DNA of 64,000 nucleotides from Mortierella sp. BCC40632 (taxonomy: Eukaryota; Mortierellomycota; Mortierellomycetes; Mortierellales; Mortierellaceae). This document shows, piece after piece, positions 1-11,797 of this stretch. Each line of letters starts with the position of its first letter. The stretch's first letter is position 1. The DNA lies in contig WAEK01000004.1 of NCBI GenBank assembly GCA_011634665.1, forward strand, positions 2,361,501 through 2,425,500, in the 5' to 3' direction. Under the pieces are notes generated by a model. The model did not search any database. It had not been told where the DNA came from and was given only the letters and a program-made list of their open reading frames with translations. The position numbers were made by a program, and so were the translations under genes.

Positions 1-1437
1 CTCCGTGCCTTGGCAGTGATCAAAGGGGTCGATGATCTCGAAGACGATACACTCAGTTGTGTCAATGTAGGGGTCAAGGGCAAGGGCAAGGGTGAGGGCG
101 AAGGCGAAGATGAAGGCGAAGACGTTGGAGTAAGAGACGACGACAGTGATGAAGAAGAGGTCACATCATCGTTGGCTGGTGTAGGTGCTGGTGAAGAAGG
201 AGTAGAGGTAGTGTTGGAAGGTGTCGGAAAGGGCTCCCCTTTTCCTGAATCCTGCGCCTGTGCCTTATCCTCAGTAGGACAATCCTCCTTTGAATTAGTC
301 ACATTCTTGGCAGAAGAGTCTCCACTGATTAATGTCTTGTCTGAACCCGCATCCGTTGGTTCGCCATCGTCGTTACATTCGCCTTTATCCTTTTCTTGGT
401 CTGTGGCTGTGGGAGTATCTGCTCGAGTCGACTCTTTTGGGGGGATATCCTCGTTCTCACTCGTTCTTTGGGTCCCCGCCACTAGTAGTGGGGGCTCGGA
501 TGAATCCTTTGACTCGTCCTCATCATCTTCTTCCTTTGCCAGGTCCTCATATAGCTCATCATAGACTTTGTTGACATCACCGCGGTACTTTTCCATCAGT
601 TCCCGGATCCGGCCAAGGTCATCTACACCTGTACTGCTCATGATCATCCTCTCGACGGATCGAGGCGGGTCTTGGTGGGTGAGTTTGGTGAGCGGCTTTT
701 GTTTAGTAGGCCGAGGATTGATCAGGGGCAGTCCCTCGTGGGGGCCATCAATATTCCTTATTGATGAGTAGTGCTCCCAAGTATGGTAGCTATGTAGTGA
801 GAGCCAATAAGGCAAAGTGTGAATGACAAGTGGGGGGTGGTGAGCGTCGAGTGGTTGGGAGGAAAGAAAGCTAGGTGAACAAAGAGGTACAAACCCGGCT
901 GCAAGACGAGTGAGTGGGCGGGAAAATGCAAAAGAGTGAAACTTACGCAATGTGCATGACAGGACGCTGGCCAGGTGAGGATCCTTCCTTCTTAACATCG
1001 ACCCCCTCGATCACATAGATGTAGCCAGGTTGGTAGACCTTGATGTCAACCTTCTTCATCCGTGCAAATGCCACCAACTCAATGTTGCCACCATAGGTTC
1101 CATTCTTGCGCATCTGCGCCACATGGGCCTCAACAGAGACATTGTCGAGAAAGGACCTGAAATGCTCCGCATGCTCTTCAATGTACCGGCACACCTCTGC
1201 TCGCAACGAAGCATGTTCGCGTTCGGACCCATAAAGCTGATCGGCACAGGCGCGGAAGAGACAGTTGCCGTCGCCCATCGTGTCTTTGAGTTGGAGATTC
1301 AGGCCAGCGAGCTGGTGCTTGAGCTCGCGCATGCCATAAAAGTCATCGTCGTCATTGGTGTCTTCGGGATCGGCCTTGTAGCCACGGTCGGAGGTATGGT
1401 AGCGGGAGGAGGTAGATCTGGTCTTGACGGGCGCCAT
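1..1437 (-). CDS. OTU-domain cysteine deubiquitinase (OTUD3-like), C-terminus beyond the window
   Basis: Two exons are visible: 1437-947 and 789-1, the second running off the left edge. The donor is GTAAGT and the acceptor TAG, in matching phase. The start is the ATG at 1437 (MAPVKTRS); the codon 15 nt upstream is TTG, not ATG. The OTU fold follows a short basic and acidic leader. The motif GDGNCLFRA carries the likely catalytic Asp56 and Cys59, and the motif WEHYSS just after the intron carries His170. A helical segment of the form MEKYRGDVNKVYDELYEDL follows; this resembles the short helical region after the OTU fold in OTUD3-type enzymes. The tail is acidic, then Ser/Thr/Pro-rich and open to base 1. 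OTU proteases cleave ubiquitin chains in the cytosol; chain preference cannot be read here. The length is unknown because the 3' end is missing. Confidence 0.9.
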
Positions 1438-1574
1438 GAGGATGTGGAGCAAGAGCGGGTGGAATGGAGCAAGGGGAGCAAAAGCGGAGAAGAGGGTGGG
1501 TGGTGGTACTGAATGTCGGGGCGAAGAGAATAAAGAGGCGCTGCGCGGAGGAGAGGAGAGAGAAAGACGAAGTA

Positions 1575-1690
1575 GCAGAGTAAGAGTAAGAGTGAGAGTG
1601 AGAGTAAGAGTGAGAGTGAGAGTGAGAACGAGAGTTTGAGTGAGAGGAAGGAGAGAGAGAAAGAGAGAAAGAGAGAGAGAGAGAGATCGA
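1575..1690. repeat. GAGTRA hexamer array grading into GA repeat
   Basis: Units of GAGTAA and GAGTGA are repeated about ten times over 1575-1638, followed by GAGA-type purine sequence to 1690. It lies just upstream of the OTU gene, in its putative promoter or 5' leader. Confidence 0.85.
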
Positions 1691-1885
1691 CTGGAGTCTC
1701 ACGCGGACGGGCCAGCAGCCTGCAACATTAAATATATCTTCTTCGCCACCGCAGTAGGTTCATTGTCCCAGGCTGAAGGAGTGAAGGGGCCCAGGGGTGG
1801 GCAAGGACCTCAGACCAATGTATGTGTGCCTGTGTTTGTGCAAGAGTGGCCGTGCGCAGAAAATGGGCTATTAGGAAAGAAGCAT

Positions 1886-1919
<34 letters not shown>

Positions 1920-3552
1920 CCTTTCCTCCTCTCCATGAATGGGACCAAGAAGCAGGATGAAGCCGTGGCATCAAGGGCGTGGCGATGCTCTCTTCAGACC
2001 TGGATGAGAGAAAGCGTGAAATTTTTGCACCCATTCTGTATTTGAGTAATCTGATTGGCTGTCAATTCAACAAGTCCTCTGCAATTGAAACGCTTCTCCC
2101 TTTGCAGGCCATTCTTCTGCTGCGTTCAACACGGGCACTTATCAGTTGCGCTACTGCAGGTGCTTTCTTTTGAGTTGGTGGCAGCACTTATTAGTTTTTA
2201 TGTGGATCGGTGGGTAGTAACCAACGATATCATGTGGTTGACTGCACTGGCTGGAGGTACTTGCGCCAAGCCTGTTGCTCCAAAGAGTAGCCGGTGAAAA
2301 AAAAAAAAAAACGCCAATATTTTTGTATAGGGTAGCAAGGGCGGGTGTATGAAGTCGGATTGGAGGTCATGTAAAGCGAGGAGGAGAGAATATGCAGGAG
2401 CAACATAAGCGATAAAGTAATTGTAGGGATGGCAAACGAGTGTCGGTCATATCAGATGTGCGCGTTTTGCTTTCAGCCTGTTGAGTTAGCTCGGAGTTGG
2501 GGGATAATTAAAGGGAATACTAGGACAGCAAGATTTTGTGGGGTGACTGAGTGTGTGAACTAGGAGTGCAAGTTGTTCAAGGAACGCAGAACAGTCAAGG
2601 AACGCGACAAAAACATAGAGGTGTATCGCTTCCACAGGAGCGTCAAGCCTTTTTCGCCGGAGTAACGAGCTCCGGAGCCATTTGGCAGAGTTATGCGACA
2701 CGACTCTCACCCCAGTTTATCGAACCATAAAGAAGAAGCAGGTCAGATACGTTCTTTACCATGACCGATTTCTCAGTGGCTAGTGCAAGGAATGGTTCCA
2801 TAGATTTAGATGACGAAGCTCCTATGACCTGAGGAGCTGGATCTAAGGGCACTTTGCAAGTGATACCACCTCTAGAATATCAGTATAGCAGTCGTATAGT
2901 GGATAGGTAGTCGTTTTTGCGGTCTCTCTCGAAGTATGAGGTTCTTTGTTCAAACCATTGGCTTCTCGCTTCACGATGAAACCATCTTTCTAAATGACTT
3001 TTTCTTCTTTCCCAAACCGTTTCACGATAGAAAGAGTCGACCGCACTATGCCCTTGGAGTCAAGAGTCGTTTACCAACACCCCATACCCATGCCTGTGGC
3101 CGTCAATGAAGCCTGGGGTCAGTATCATTTCCCCAATCTTCTCTTTCGGGCTCCAACCAAAGTGCCCATTGAGCGATGTCGAGGCCACTGTTCTTGAGCG
3201 TAAGCACGATAGACGCGTTTAGCCTTACGCTCTTTTGCTGCTGGGTTACACAAACTGCATCAGTCACCACGGGTTTTTATTCGAAAATAAATATTTCTTC
3301 CGCCTACTTCTTGTTGACAAACACGCGGATCGGCATATCAACCTCTCGAGGACTTGCGCTTGGGATGCTTCTGCTTCCAGAGACTGTCTTCGCCTACGCT
3401 CGGCTGTCCCGCAATACATTACTGCCGAGCTCTCTACTTTGTAAACGATAAAAAGATCAATAAAATCCCAAGACAAAGATAGCGTGAACATTCAAAATGC
3501 AATCGAGATTGTTCAAGAGTCCGCTTACGGGATTCTAGTGTTTCTCAAAATC

Positions 3553-3585
3553 GAGTCGAGTCGAGCTGGGCCGTTGACTCGACTC
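3553..3585. repeat. Perfect 10-bp inverted repeat of TCGAG units
   Basis: GAGTCGAGTC at 3553-3562 is the exact reverse complement of GACTCGACTC at 3576-3585, with a 13-base spacer, so it could form a hairpin. The arms are built from a GAGTC unit. The function is unknown. Confidence 0.7.
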
Positions 3586-4854
3586 TGCAAGATGCTGACC
3601 TGAATTCTACAGCCATTTACTTCCTTTGGGCCAATTCGATAATTTCGATTAATTTTTGGATACAAGGGAGATTCTTGAGAACAGTATACTTTCCCTTCTT
3701 AGCTCGAGCCGAGTGTGGACCTGTGCACTGGATAGGCACCGTGAAGATTTGACGCACATGAGGACAGGGTCATCAGGATCAAGATACAAGGCAGATAAAA
3801 GACCGTTGCGCAGCCCGGGCGATCTCTGGGGAGGTTATGAAAGGCATGCCATTCGAGACTTGGACTTGATCATCGGCGAAATAGCGGGCCGAGGCATTGT
3901 TGGCGACAGTGTGTTGACAGTTCCGCCCACGATGACACTAGAGGTGCAATTAAGCGTGGTGTTAATGAGAATAACTTAAAGGCTTTAAAGTGTGAAAGGG
4001 CTGTATGGTTTACAAGGCATCCTTTTTCTTGTAATATCGCCTGACTTTTGAAGGAGCTTTCGTCTAATGAGAAGGATCTCCTCATGGGTGCGAGAGAGCC
4101 CCGGTGGCAGGTTTGGGGGACTGACATCCTGGCTCTAGTCTACAACGAATAACCAGATCTTAGCGTCTAAGTCTACCAAGTGTGCCGATGGTTGAGGCAT
4201 TTAAGACACCATACCTTGTTAAAAACTATGTCGACTAGTCGAGCAAGATCTATCATTCGACAAGGCATTACACATGTATAAGCGGACGGAGAGAAAGTGA
4301 AGAAAGGCCTTCAGCTTATTCAAAGACGCTCCAAGGTACCAGGGCCGTCGCCTATATCTCCTCGCTTCATAGGCTCGATCCTACGCTCAATGGGGAGTTA
4401 TCCAGAAGAACCAGTCTAGTTCCTCCACAACCTCAGGAGGGTTCAGCGCTGTAAGACTGAGTATGATGTATTTTATATGGGGGAGGTGTCGAGTCTCAAA
4501 AAGGCCAAGAGAGGCAAAGCCACCAAGAGGAACAACCCTTTCTCCTCCATCACTCTGACCGTTCTCTCGTCTTGTCTTGTCTCGTTCTCTCGTCTCTCTC
4601 TCTCTCTCTCTCTCATCTCAACAACGCGGATTCTCTTTCCTCTAGGCACTGCCCACGCAAGGACCAACCAGTGCAGCCACAGAACTGAATCCCCAGACTC
4701 GGGACAAGTTCAGGACAGAGCGGACAGATCTCCTTTTGCCTTCATTTCTTTCATTCTACAGGAACCACCTCGAGCCCACATAGGGCACTTCAGAGGAGAA
4801 ATATATTGCACGCGCATCCATCTCTCCCTTTTTATTTTTTTCACCCGCAACATA

Positions 4855-4913
4855 ATGGACAGCTTTCAGATCTTTACAACATCCACCAGTCTTGTAGACA
4901 GTGTCGACAGTGT

Positions 4914-4953
<40 letters not shown>

Positions 4954-5142
4954 CCATCTGTCCATTTTATGCGACTCTCCCCGGCTTTTCTCCTTCATTG
5001 CAATCCTCTCACGCCATTCAGACTCGAGGATCGTGCTGCAGCATCAGTACATTTCTGGGAAGGAAGGGTTTACTCCTCTTTCTTAGGTGGCATCAACAAA
5101 AAGAGAGACCAAGAAACAGTGCTAGTCTTGTCGAGTCCTTAT

Positions 5143-5213
<71 letters not shown>

Positions 5214-5463
5214 GAGAAAGAGAAAGAAAAAAGCGCATTGTCGCGCTCCAGTGCCAGCAACGACCTGAATGATACGACACTATCCTAACTCTAACGATGA
5301 ACTCTTCCTATGCGACCTTTGTTATTTATTTTGTTTCCTAGAAAAGTTACTGGTCGTGCTGCGAGACGGAAGAAAGCTCATCGGTGTTCTAAGATCTTTT
5401 GACCAGTTTGGTAAGCAGGTGACATTTTTGTCCCCCAAGAACTAGAGATCGTCTCTATCTCGG

Positions 5464-5494
<31 letters not shown>

Positions 5495-5995
5495 AGAGAG
5501 AGAGAAAATACTCATAACCGGCTCTTGTCTGCGAACTATGACTCTGTGACAATAGCAAACTTGGTTCTTCAGGATACGATTGAGAGGATATACGTTGGAG
5601 ACACCTACGGAGATATCCATCGTGGCATCTTTATCATCCGCGGAGAGAATGTTGTCCTTTTGGGAGAACTGGTAAGTTTCACGCATGATTTGAAAGGAAA
5701 CCATGGAATCAATAAGTGATTTGCTCACACGATTGTGCTTTCTTATCTCGTGTTTCGCATTCGACTTGCGGGCGAAAACAAACAACACCAACAACTATGA
5801 CGACTCTATGTATATATATTTCAGGATCCCGACAAGGAAGATGACTCGCCATTGAGAGAAGTGCCTGTAGAAAAGGTGCTGCAGATCCAACGTCAGGAGA
5901 TGGAGGCCAAGGCAGCACGGGAAAAGACCAAGCATAGGTTACTTTCGGATCAGGGCTTTTCGGTTGACATTGCAGAATTTGGCGATCAGTATTAA
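4855..5995 (+). CDS. LSM1: LSm1, Sm-like subunit of the cytoplasmic Lsm1-7 mRNA decay ring
   Basis: Four exons, 4855-4909, 5342-5410, 5556-5671 and 5825-5995, join in phase to 136 residues, close to the usual size of about 133. The start MDSFQIFTT leads to the Sm1 motif ([19 protein letters not shown], then ANLVLQD) and the Sm2 motif ([17 protein letters not shown]). A charged C-terminal helix follows and the protein ends in FGDQY. LSm1 defines the cytoplasmic Lsm1-7 ring, which with Pat1 binds oligoadenylated mRNA 3' ends and promotes decapping. This is from family knowledge. Intron 1 is 432 nt, long for the gene, and is filled by a T30 run and a GAAA array. The downstream neighbour is convergent. 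Confidence 0.97.
4915..5226. repeat. T30 homopolymer and (GAAA)n array inside LSM1 intron 1
   Basis: A run of 30 T occupies about 4915-4944 and roughly 20 GAAA units occupy about 5143-5226. Both lie in the first intron of LSM1 and account for much of its length. Such tracts are hypermutable and prone to assembly error. Confidence 0.9.
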
Positions 5996-6223
5996 GCACA
6001 GATAGAAGGAAGAAAGAAAAAGAAAAAGAAAAACACGAGAAAAAACAAACAAACAAACAAACAAACAAACAAAAAAAAAGTGAAAAATGAAGACGAAAAA
6101 AAGAAAGAAAGAAAAAAAATAGCTGGGCAAGAGCCACATTCAATAGTGGAACAGGTTCCCAAGAGAAAAGAAAAAGAAAAGAAGAAAAGCTCCCTTCCCT
6201 CTCATTCATCACCCATCTATATA

Positions 6224-6259
<36 letters not shown>

Positions 6260-6574
6260 ACGATGCCCACGCATGGAACATTGGCCATACTACTCATCTT
6301 CAAGATTTATGAATCTTTGGGTACTTTGGGATTCCCATCCTTTTCACTCTCTTGACAACGAAATTTTCTTTCTTTTTTTCTATTTTGTTCCTCTTTTTTT
6401 TTTTTTTTAAGAGAGCAGTGTCGAATTTAAATTGACAACGAAAATAGAAGCATGTCGAGGAGAATGTTTTGGTATCTATTTGTTGATTTCAAAATGCAAA
6501 AAATGCTTTATCGAGAAAGAAAAGAAAAGAAAGGAGGAATAAAAAAAAAAAAAAAATATATTGGACAGTAAAAC
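5996..6574. other. Convergent 3' region between LSM1 and the next gene
   Basis: This is the shared 3' flank of LSM1 (+) and the unknown-function gene (-). It is A/T-rich, with an AAAC array at about 6044-6072, an A run near 6231-6257 and further A/T runs near 6400 and 6541. No coding signal was seen; presumably both polyadenylation sites lie here. Confidence 0.6.
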
Positions 6575-8596
6575 TCAACGAGAAAAACGCTTTTGCCAAA
6601 TCTTGCACCGGATACTCATATCACCATGATTGACCTGTTCGCGTGCCCATTGCCAATGACTAGCGTCCAAAATCATAAAGGTATTGCCATGAAGATCAAA
6701 TTCAATATCAATAAAAAACCACTTGGGTAACTTGAGATTTCTGCGAAGCATGGTATGGATGTCATTTAGAGTACTCTTCTTGATCAGTGGCCTCAATTTA
6801 CAAGGCCACCTGCCCCCAATCCAGCACATTAAGGTATACTATTTCATACAAGAAAAAGAAAAAATCAATGAGTCAAGTATGAAAAAAAAAAAATGGCAGA
6901 AGCGGAAAGAAATGGAAGACAGATTGTTTGTTACGACAAGAGAGGGGAAGAGAAAGGAAGGGAAGGGAGAGAGAGAGAGAGAGAGGAAGTGGGAGAGAAA
7001 GGGAGAGAAAAGGAGGGTGAAAGAGAGAAAGAGAAGGAAAGGCTACTCACATGAACAGGGGGGCCTCCTTTCCGCACAACGCCCGAAACGCTGCTGCCAC
7101 GACTGCTGCTACCATCATGACAACTGCTTGTGCTGCTTATGCTCGGCGAACTAATGCTTGGAGTCATAGAAGGACTGAAACTTGAGATCGAACTCTCGCT
7201 GTAGCTGCAGGTACTGCTGCTCGAGATACTTGTCCGACGATCATCATTCATACTGCTACATTCTCCTCCTCCTTCGGTATCACTCAAGGTTAAACTACCA
7301 TCGGTAGCAGTCTCTTTACATTCTTCTCGAGCCCAATCCTGATGAGTAAAGTGTGTCGAGACTGTCAACGAGTTCCTTCGTAGGTGGAGCCTACTGGGCC
7401 TGGCCATGTCATTGTGGACTTCAGGTTTTGGACTATCCTCAAGCAAAATTTGGTTCAAAGCGTCGCCTGTGGCCGACTCTAGCACATTTAGTGTTGAAAG
7501 AGGGTTGGTGGTCACGATATCGGTAATGGTTGTAGTCACTGACAATTGTTCGACAATCTGCTCTTGAGAGTCGGCGAGCGAGTCGCGTCTTTGGCATTGG
7601 CAGTGTTTTTGGCAATCTGATCTACCGAAACCATGTTCTGATGGGTTATGATGCGTCGAGTATCCTTCAGTGGCCTCCTCTGACTCTGAACAATGTTGCA
7701 GCTCATCCAACATTTTTTCACTCGCATGGGCAAGGGATGGACCGTATGTGCTCTGGATGATGCTCCTTTCTACACCATCCGTGAGAGACTGTCCTGTACA
7801 AAGATTCTTGTCAGTGCCATCGTGTCCTGACTTTATAATAGCCAGGTCAGGGTCTCTTGAGTCGAGGTCAAAATCCATCTTTTCTCGAACTGACCAGAGA
7901 GTAGCCTCTGTGCCTGAGGGTGAGACTGACCATGTTGGCGATGACGAATTGGTTGAAAAAGACATGGTTTGTGAGCAAGGTGAGAGGGTACTCAAGCTTG
8001 ACAGAGATAACTGGGATACAGAGGATTCAAGTAAAGGCACCCCTGATGAATAAGGAGTCTCTATTAGAACCCCTGATGTCTCCTTTGGATGACCCATAAT
8101 CCGGTTCACGATGTCCTGCACAATAGATGTATCGACGAGTCGAGAGAGCCAGAGAGTGATTGAACGTGCTTTGTCCAGATCACCCCCCGTTGGATCCTTG
8201 CATTCGACATTGCTTTGGTAGGCTTGTCTCCAGGATGGCTTTCCCTGTAGATCAAATACAATAAGGCAAAAAAAAAAAAAAAAAAAAAAAGTGAGTGTTG
8301 ACGAAGACTGTCGCAGAGTTTCTAGTCCAATTTAGCATTCCTATTAAGGTCCTGTATATATTTTTCTCTTTCCTTTTTTTTTTCCCGTGCTTTCCTCCTT
8401 GCTATCACTCCTGTTCCTCCTAAGCCTTACACCCGTAGTGCACGGTCGAGATTGAGATGCACCTCTTATTCTATTTCTCTGTTGATTGTCCTGACTCTCA
8501 TCCCCTTTCTGCTCCTTAGTGGTTTGCTCCAGCTTTGGTGATGCAACCCGATCAACACCACACCAACTGAAATAGCAAAAGAAGAAGAGAGTGAAA

Positions 8597-8637
<41 letters not shown>

Positions 8638-9649
8638 AAAGAAAAGAAAAAGAGAGAAAAGGGAAAGAAAAGGCTTGGTTGTCTCACGTCTCCCTTTCCC
8701 CCTCCCCGTTCTCTCTCTCCCATCGTATCCCCTACTCCCTTTCCCTCATAAGTCGCTGCAAGTGATACACAATGCTTTTTTTTTTTTTTTTTTTTTTTGT
8801 CATCCCTCACCTCTGCTGTACCCATATCAAGGGACTCTGCCAAAAATATTGATTCCGAACGAAGCACGATCCTCAATTGACGAGTCGAGGCCGTGTAAAT
8901 TATGGACTCTATCCATGACTGCTCCACTCTCAAAGCCGGTTCTCCATGTGCCAGAGTGATCCAGAGCGTGACGGCGTTGGGTGGTCGTGCAGTTTGGTTG
9001 TCATTCCTTGACTCTTTCTTTTTCTGGACCACATCCTCAAAAAGCCCCTGTCCTTGTTCTTGCCCCTGCCATGGGCGTTCGGGTCTGAGTTCAAAGTAGC
9101 ACGTACAGTAGTCCATATCCCGTGTGCTAGGTTTAGTCCGACGGAAGGATCCAATGTCGACCCTAGTGGCTGCGACCCGCGCTAGCAAGATGGACCTCTG
9201 GTCCATCCTGGGTCTAGCTGATCTTTGTCTAGGATCCAGAATCGGTCCGAGACCCTTTTCGCGAAGGAGATCCTCCTTGCCTTCCTCCTCCTTCACTTTC
9301 TCTCTCTCCTTGTTGGACCTGATTGTGATCGTGGCGGGGGTTGGATCGCTTTTTTTATCTTGATAGTGTTCCTTTTGAGTCCTGAGCTCAGAGGGCGCGA
9401 GCGCGAGGTCATTAGAGGGGCGAATAGTTTGCTCCTGGGCTGCAGCGAGGCTCTCGCATTTGAATATTTTCTATAGTTCATCCAAGAATCATTGTGTTAA
9501 TATGTGTGGGAGAATAAGAAGAAGAGAGAGAGAGAAAGAAAAAGAGAGAGAGAGAGAAAGAAAGGTCATCAAGAGGACCCTGCAGATTGCTCCTCCTCCC
9601 TTCTTCCTCACCAAACGCCTTTTCGCATATCGGGGGCGGGGGAGGTCAT
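6575..9649 (-). CDS. Six-exon serine-rich protein of unknown function with a compact conserved-looking C-terminal domain
   Basis: I do not recognise this family. A splice chain with consistent phases is 9649-9612, 9381-8811, 8755-8736 (20 nt), 8566-8431, 8244-7051 and 6838-6575, giving 740 residues. The last two exons are the surest. The first exon and the 20-nt microexon are chosen because they reconcile the phases. The N-terminal half has a folded-looking stretch (NAVTLWITLAHGEPAL, then STRQLRIVLRSESIFLAES). The middle, about residues 290-640, is Ser/Thr-rich and probably disordered. The last about 80 residues look globular, with motifs KKSTLNDIHTMLRRNLKLP, DIEFDLHGNTFMILD and SIRCKIWQKRF; a ubiquitin-like or PB1-like fold is possible but unproven. 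The stop codon lies in the convergent region with LSM1. Confidence 0.6.
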
Positions 9650-11797
9650 GTTGAAGTGAAATGCGCGAATGTACCTTTCTTCATTCCCCTTGCCTATGAC
9701 CTATACCCCAATTGCTCTCATTTCCCTCTTACCCTCGTTCTCTCCCTCTCACTTTCCCGCTCTTCACTCTTGTTTTTTTTTTTTTTCCAGTTTGTGTGTG
9801 CCTTGCCACTAGATTGGACATATTCGCTCGGGGTTTTCTTTTTCTCTGGAGAACCACGAGCTCCGGCAGAGAGAGCCAGACCCTAAACAGACTTCCTCCA
9901 AAATGTTTGATTCAGGTCATGGAATCTTATTCTGGGCAAGGGTACCTTTTGAAATGACCGATTCATCCATTTTTTTTTTTTTCAAGTCAGAGACAAAATA
10001 CGAGGGCCCAAAGGTGTGGAGTATAAAAAATTATTGACGAAAAAAAGACAGTCCAGGAAGGAGGTTGAAGAGGAGGAGGAGGATCGATGGGAATGTTTGA
10101 CGCGTCGCGTCTTTTGAGTGATGTGAAACCAATGCAACGCTTGATTGATTGGTTTTTAGGGTTAGCGCAAAAAGTGTCGGTTGCAATTGTTGACTCGAGA
10201 AGTGAAAAGAGAAAAAGAGAATACAAGTGCGAGAGAAACAAGGAATAGAAAAAAGAGATGAAAGTGAGAAAAAAAAAAAAAAAAAAAAAAAAAATAATAA
10301 TAATAATAAATAAAAAAAGCTGGTGGTGTGAAAATGAGGCGAGATGGCGAGAACTGACGAGGAAAAAAAAAGAAAAAGATAGAAGGGGATGAAAATCAGA
10401 AAGAAAAAAAAAAAAAAAAGGTCAAAAAGGTCTGAAGTCGGGTGTGGTCACTCTTTGTTTCCTGCACTATTCGCACCGTGCCCTCTTTCTTTGCAGACCT
10501 CCCCTTTTCTAATCAACTTTTTTTTCTCCTTCATCTTTTCTCTCTTTTCTTACTCGTTCATCCACATTTTATCTCTCTCACACTCTCACGCCCCTCGCCG
10601 TAACCTCCTTCAAATCTCGAAGAGCGGAGAGGGAAGGGGAGAACGAGGAAGAGGAATAGCCCTTCTTCTCTTGAGCACTTTTGTTCGTGTTTTCTTCTGA
10701 AGGAGTGTGCGGAATCAGGACAGAGAAAGGGGCAGAAAAAAAAACAAAAGGGGATGGGTGAGTGGAAGCTGAAGGACCAAGGATGAGGACGAGGAGAGGA
10801 AGGAGGACGAGGGGAGGGAGAAGGAGGAGGTTCCTGTATAGAATGGTAGAGGGGTGGGGGTGTGGAAAGGTGGAAACGCCTTGAGGCTCTTTACTACCCC
10901 CGCCCTGGCTGTGTATGGGTGCGAGGCACCGTGTATCGGACAAGATAAAAACGGTCTAGTACCGCTGAGGAGAAGAAGCACACCAACCAATTGATCTGTT
11001 GCACCCTTTCTTTTCCCCACTATTTTTCCTTGAATCCATGCATTCCACGAGCATTTCACGAGGGCCATGTAGACTTTTCGGTGTCTAAGCTACCCGCAAG
11101 AGTCTGTTGGTGGAACACAATTGAGCGAATTTTTTTTATTGATATTTTTCAGAGTTACTCATTCCCCTCACTTTTCCCTCTATGCACTCTCGATATGACT
11201 GTAGAGACGCAGAGCCTGTGTCCCACTCTCTCGTCGTCAGATTGGGGAGCTATGGAAAGGGGGATGAGGTTCTCCACGAACAAACAAAAGCGATGAAAAG
11301 AGAGAGAAAGAGAAAGGGAGAGAGTGAACGAGAACGAGAAAAGGGGTGAACAAAAGGGGCGAGACAGGCAGGCGAATCTCTCATGCAAAAACGAGGATCT
11401 GCATAGACTATGGGATAGAGGCTGGGGGAGGAGGCAAAAAAAAAAAAAAAAAATCCACGCTAGTGCTATAGCATGGATGTGAACAAGGGCTCCATTCAGG
11501 GTTCCCGACCTTTAGTTCCCTTTCCCAGGATCTGAGACACAACTGACGAATCTGTACATCTGTTTATAGTTTCCCAAACGTTTTTTTTTTTCATCTTTCG
11601 CCTGAAAAAAAAAAAAAAAAAAGGAAAGAAAGAAGATTCACGTCATCTTGTTTGACTACACTCGGTCCAGAACGCACGCAGGCTAGTAATGCCTTCTTTT
11701 TCTCTCCTTCCTTGTTCACCAAACTGAAATCACGAAAGAACAAGCTAGATTGTCCTTTTTTTTTTTTTTTTTTCTTCCCCCCACTCCCCTAAACTTT
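9650..11797. other. Intergenic region, purine/pyrimidine-biased, no gene seen
   Basis: This contains the promoter of the unknown-function gene and the 3' flank of the P450 gene. It carries many A/T runs (for example 10271-10293 and 11437-11452) and strand-biased purine and pyrimidine blocks around 10490-10960. The open frames here are low-complexity shadows of these blocks. Confidence 0.55.

Larger units (their letters stand above)
1438..4854. other. Intergenic region with GA/CT-rich repeats and no supported gene
   Basis: This separates the OTU gene and LSM1, which are transcribed away from each other, so both promoters should lie here. It holds purine-rich repeats near 1570-1690 and 1883-1918, an A run near 2297, a TCGAG-type inverted repeat at 3553-3585 and a CT run near 4590-4614. 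The short open frames look like chance: no conserved motif and no splice-consistent extension was found. The stretch 3650-3990 keeps a 107-codon open frame with no recognisable similarity. Confidence 0.6.

Noticed and set aside
10..564. 184-codon plus-strand frame rich in GKGKGEGEGEDEGED
   Set aside because: It is the antisense shadow of the Ser/Pro-rich tail of the OTU gene, whose own frame is supported by motifs and splicing.
4477..5268. 263-codon plus-strand frame across the GAAA array
   Set aside because: It covers the LSM1 promoter, first exon and intron 1 in the wrong frame; the length comes from microsatellites.
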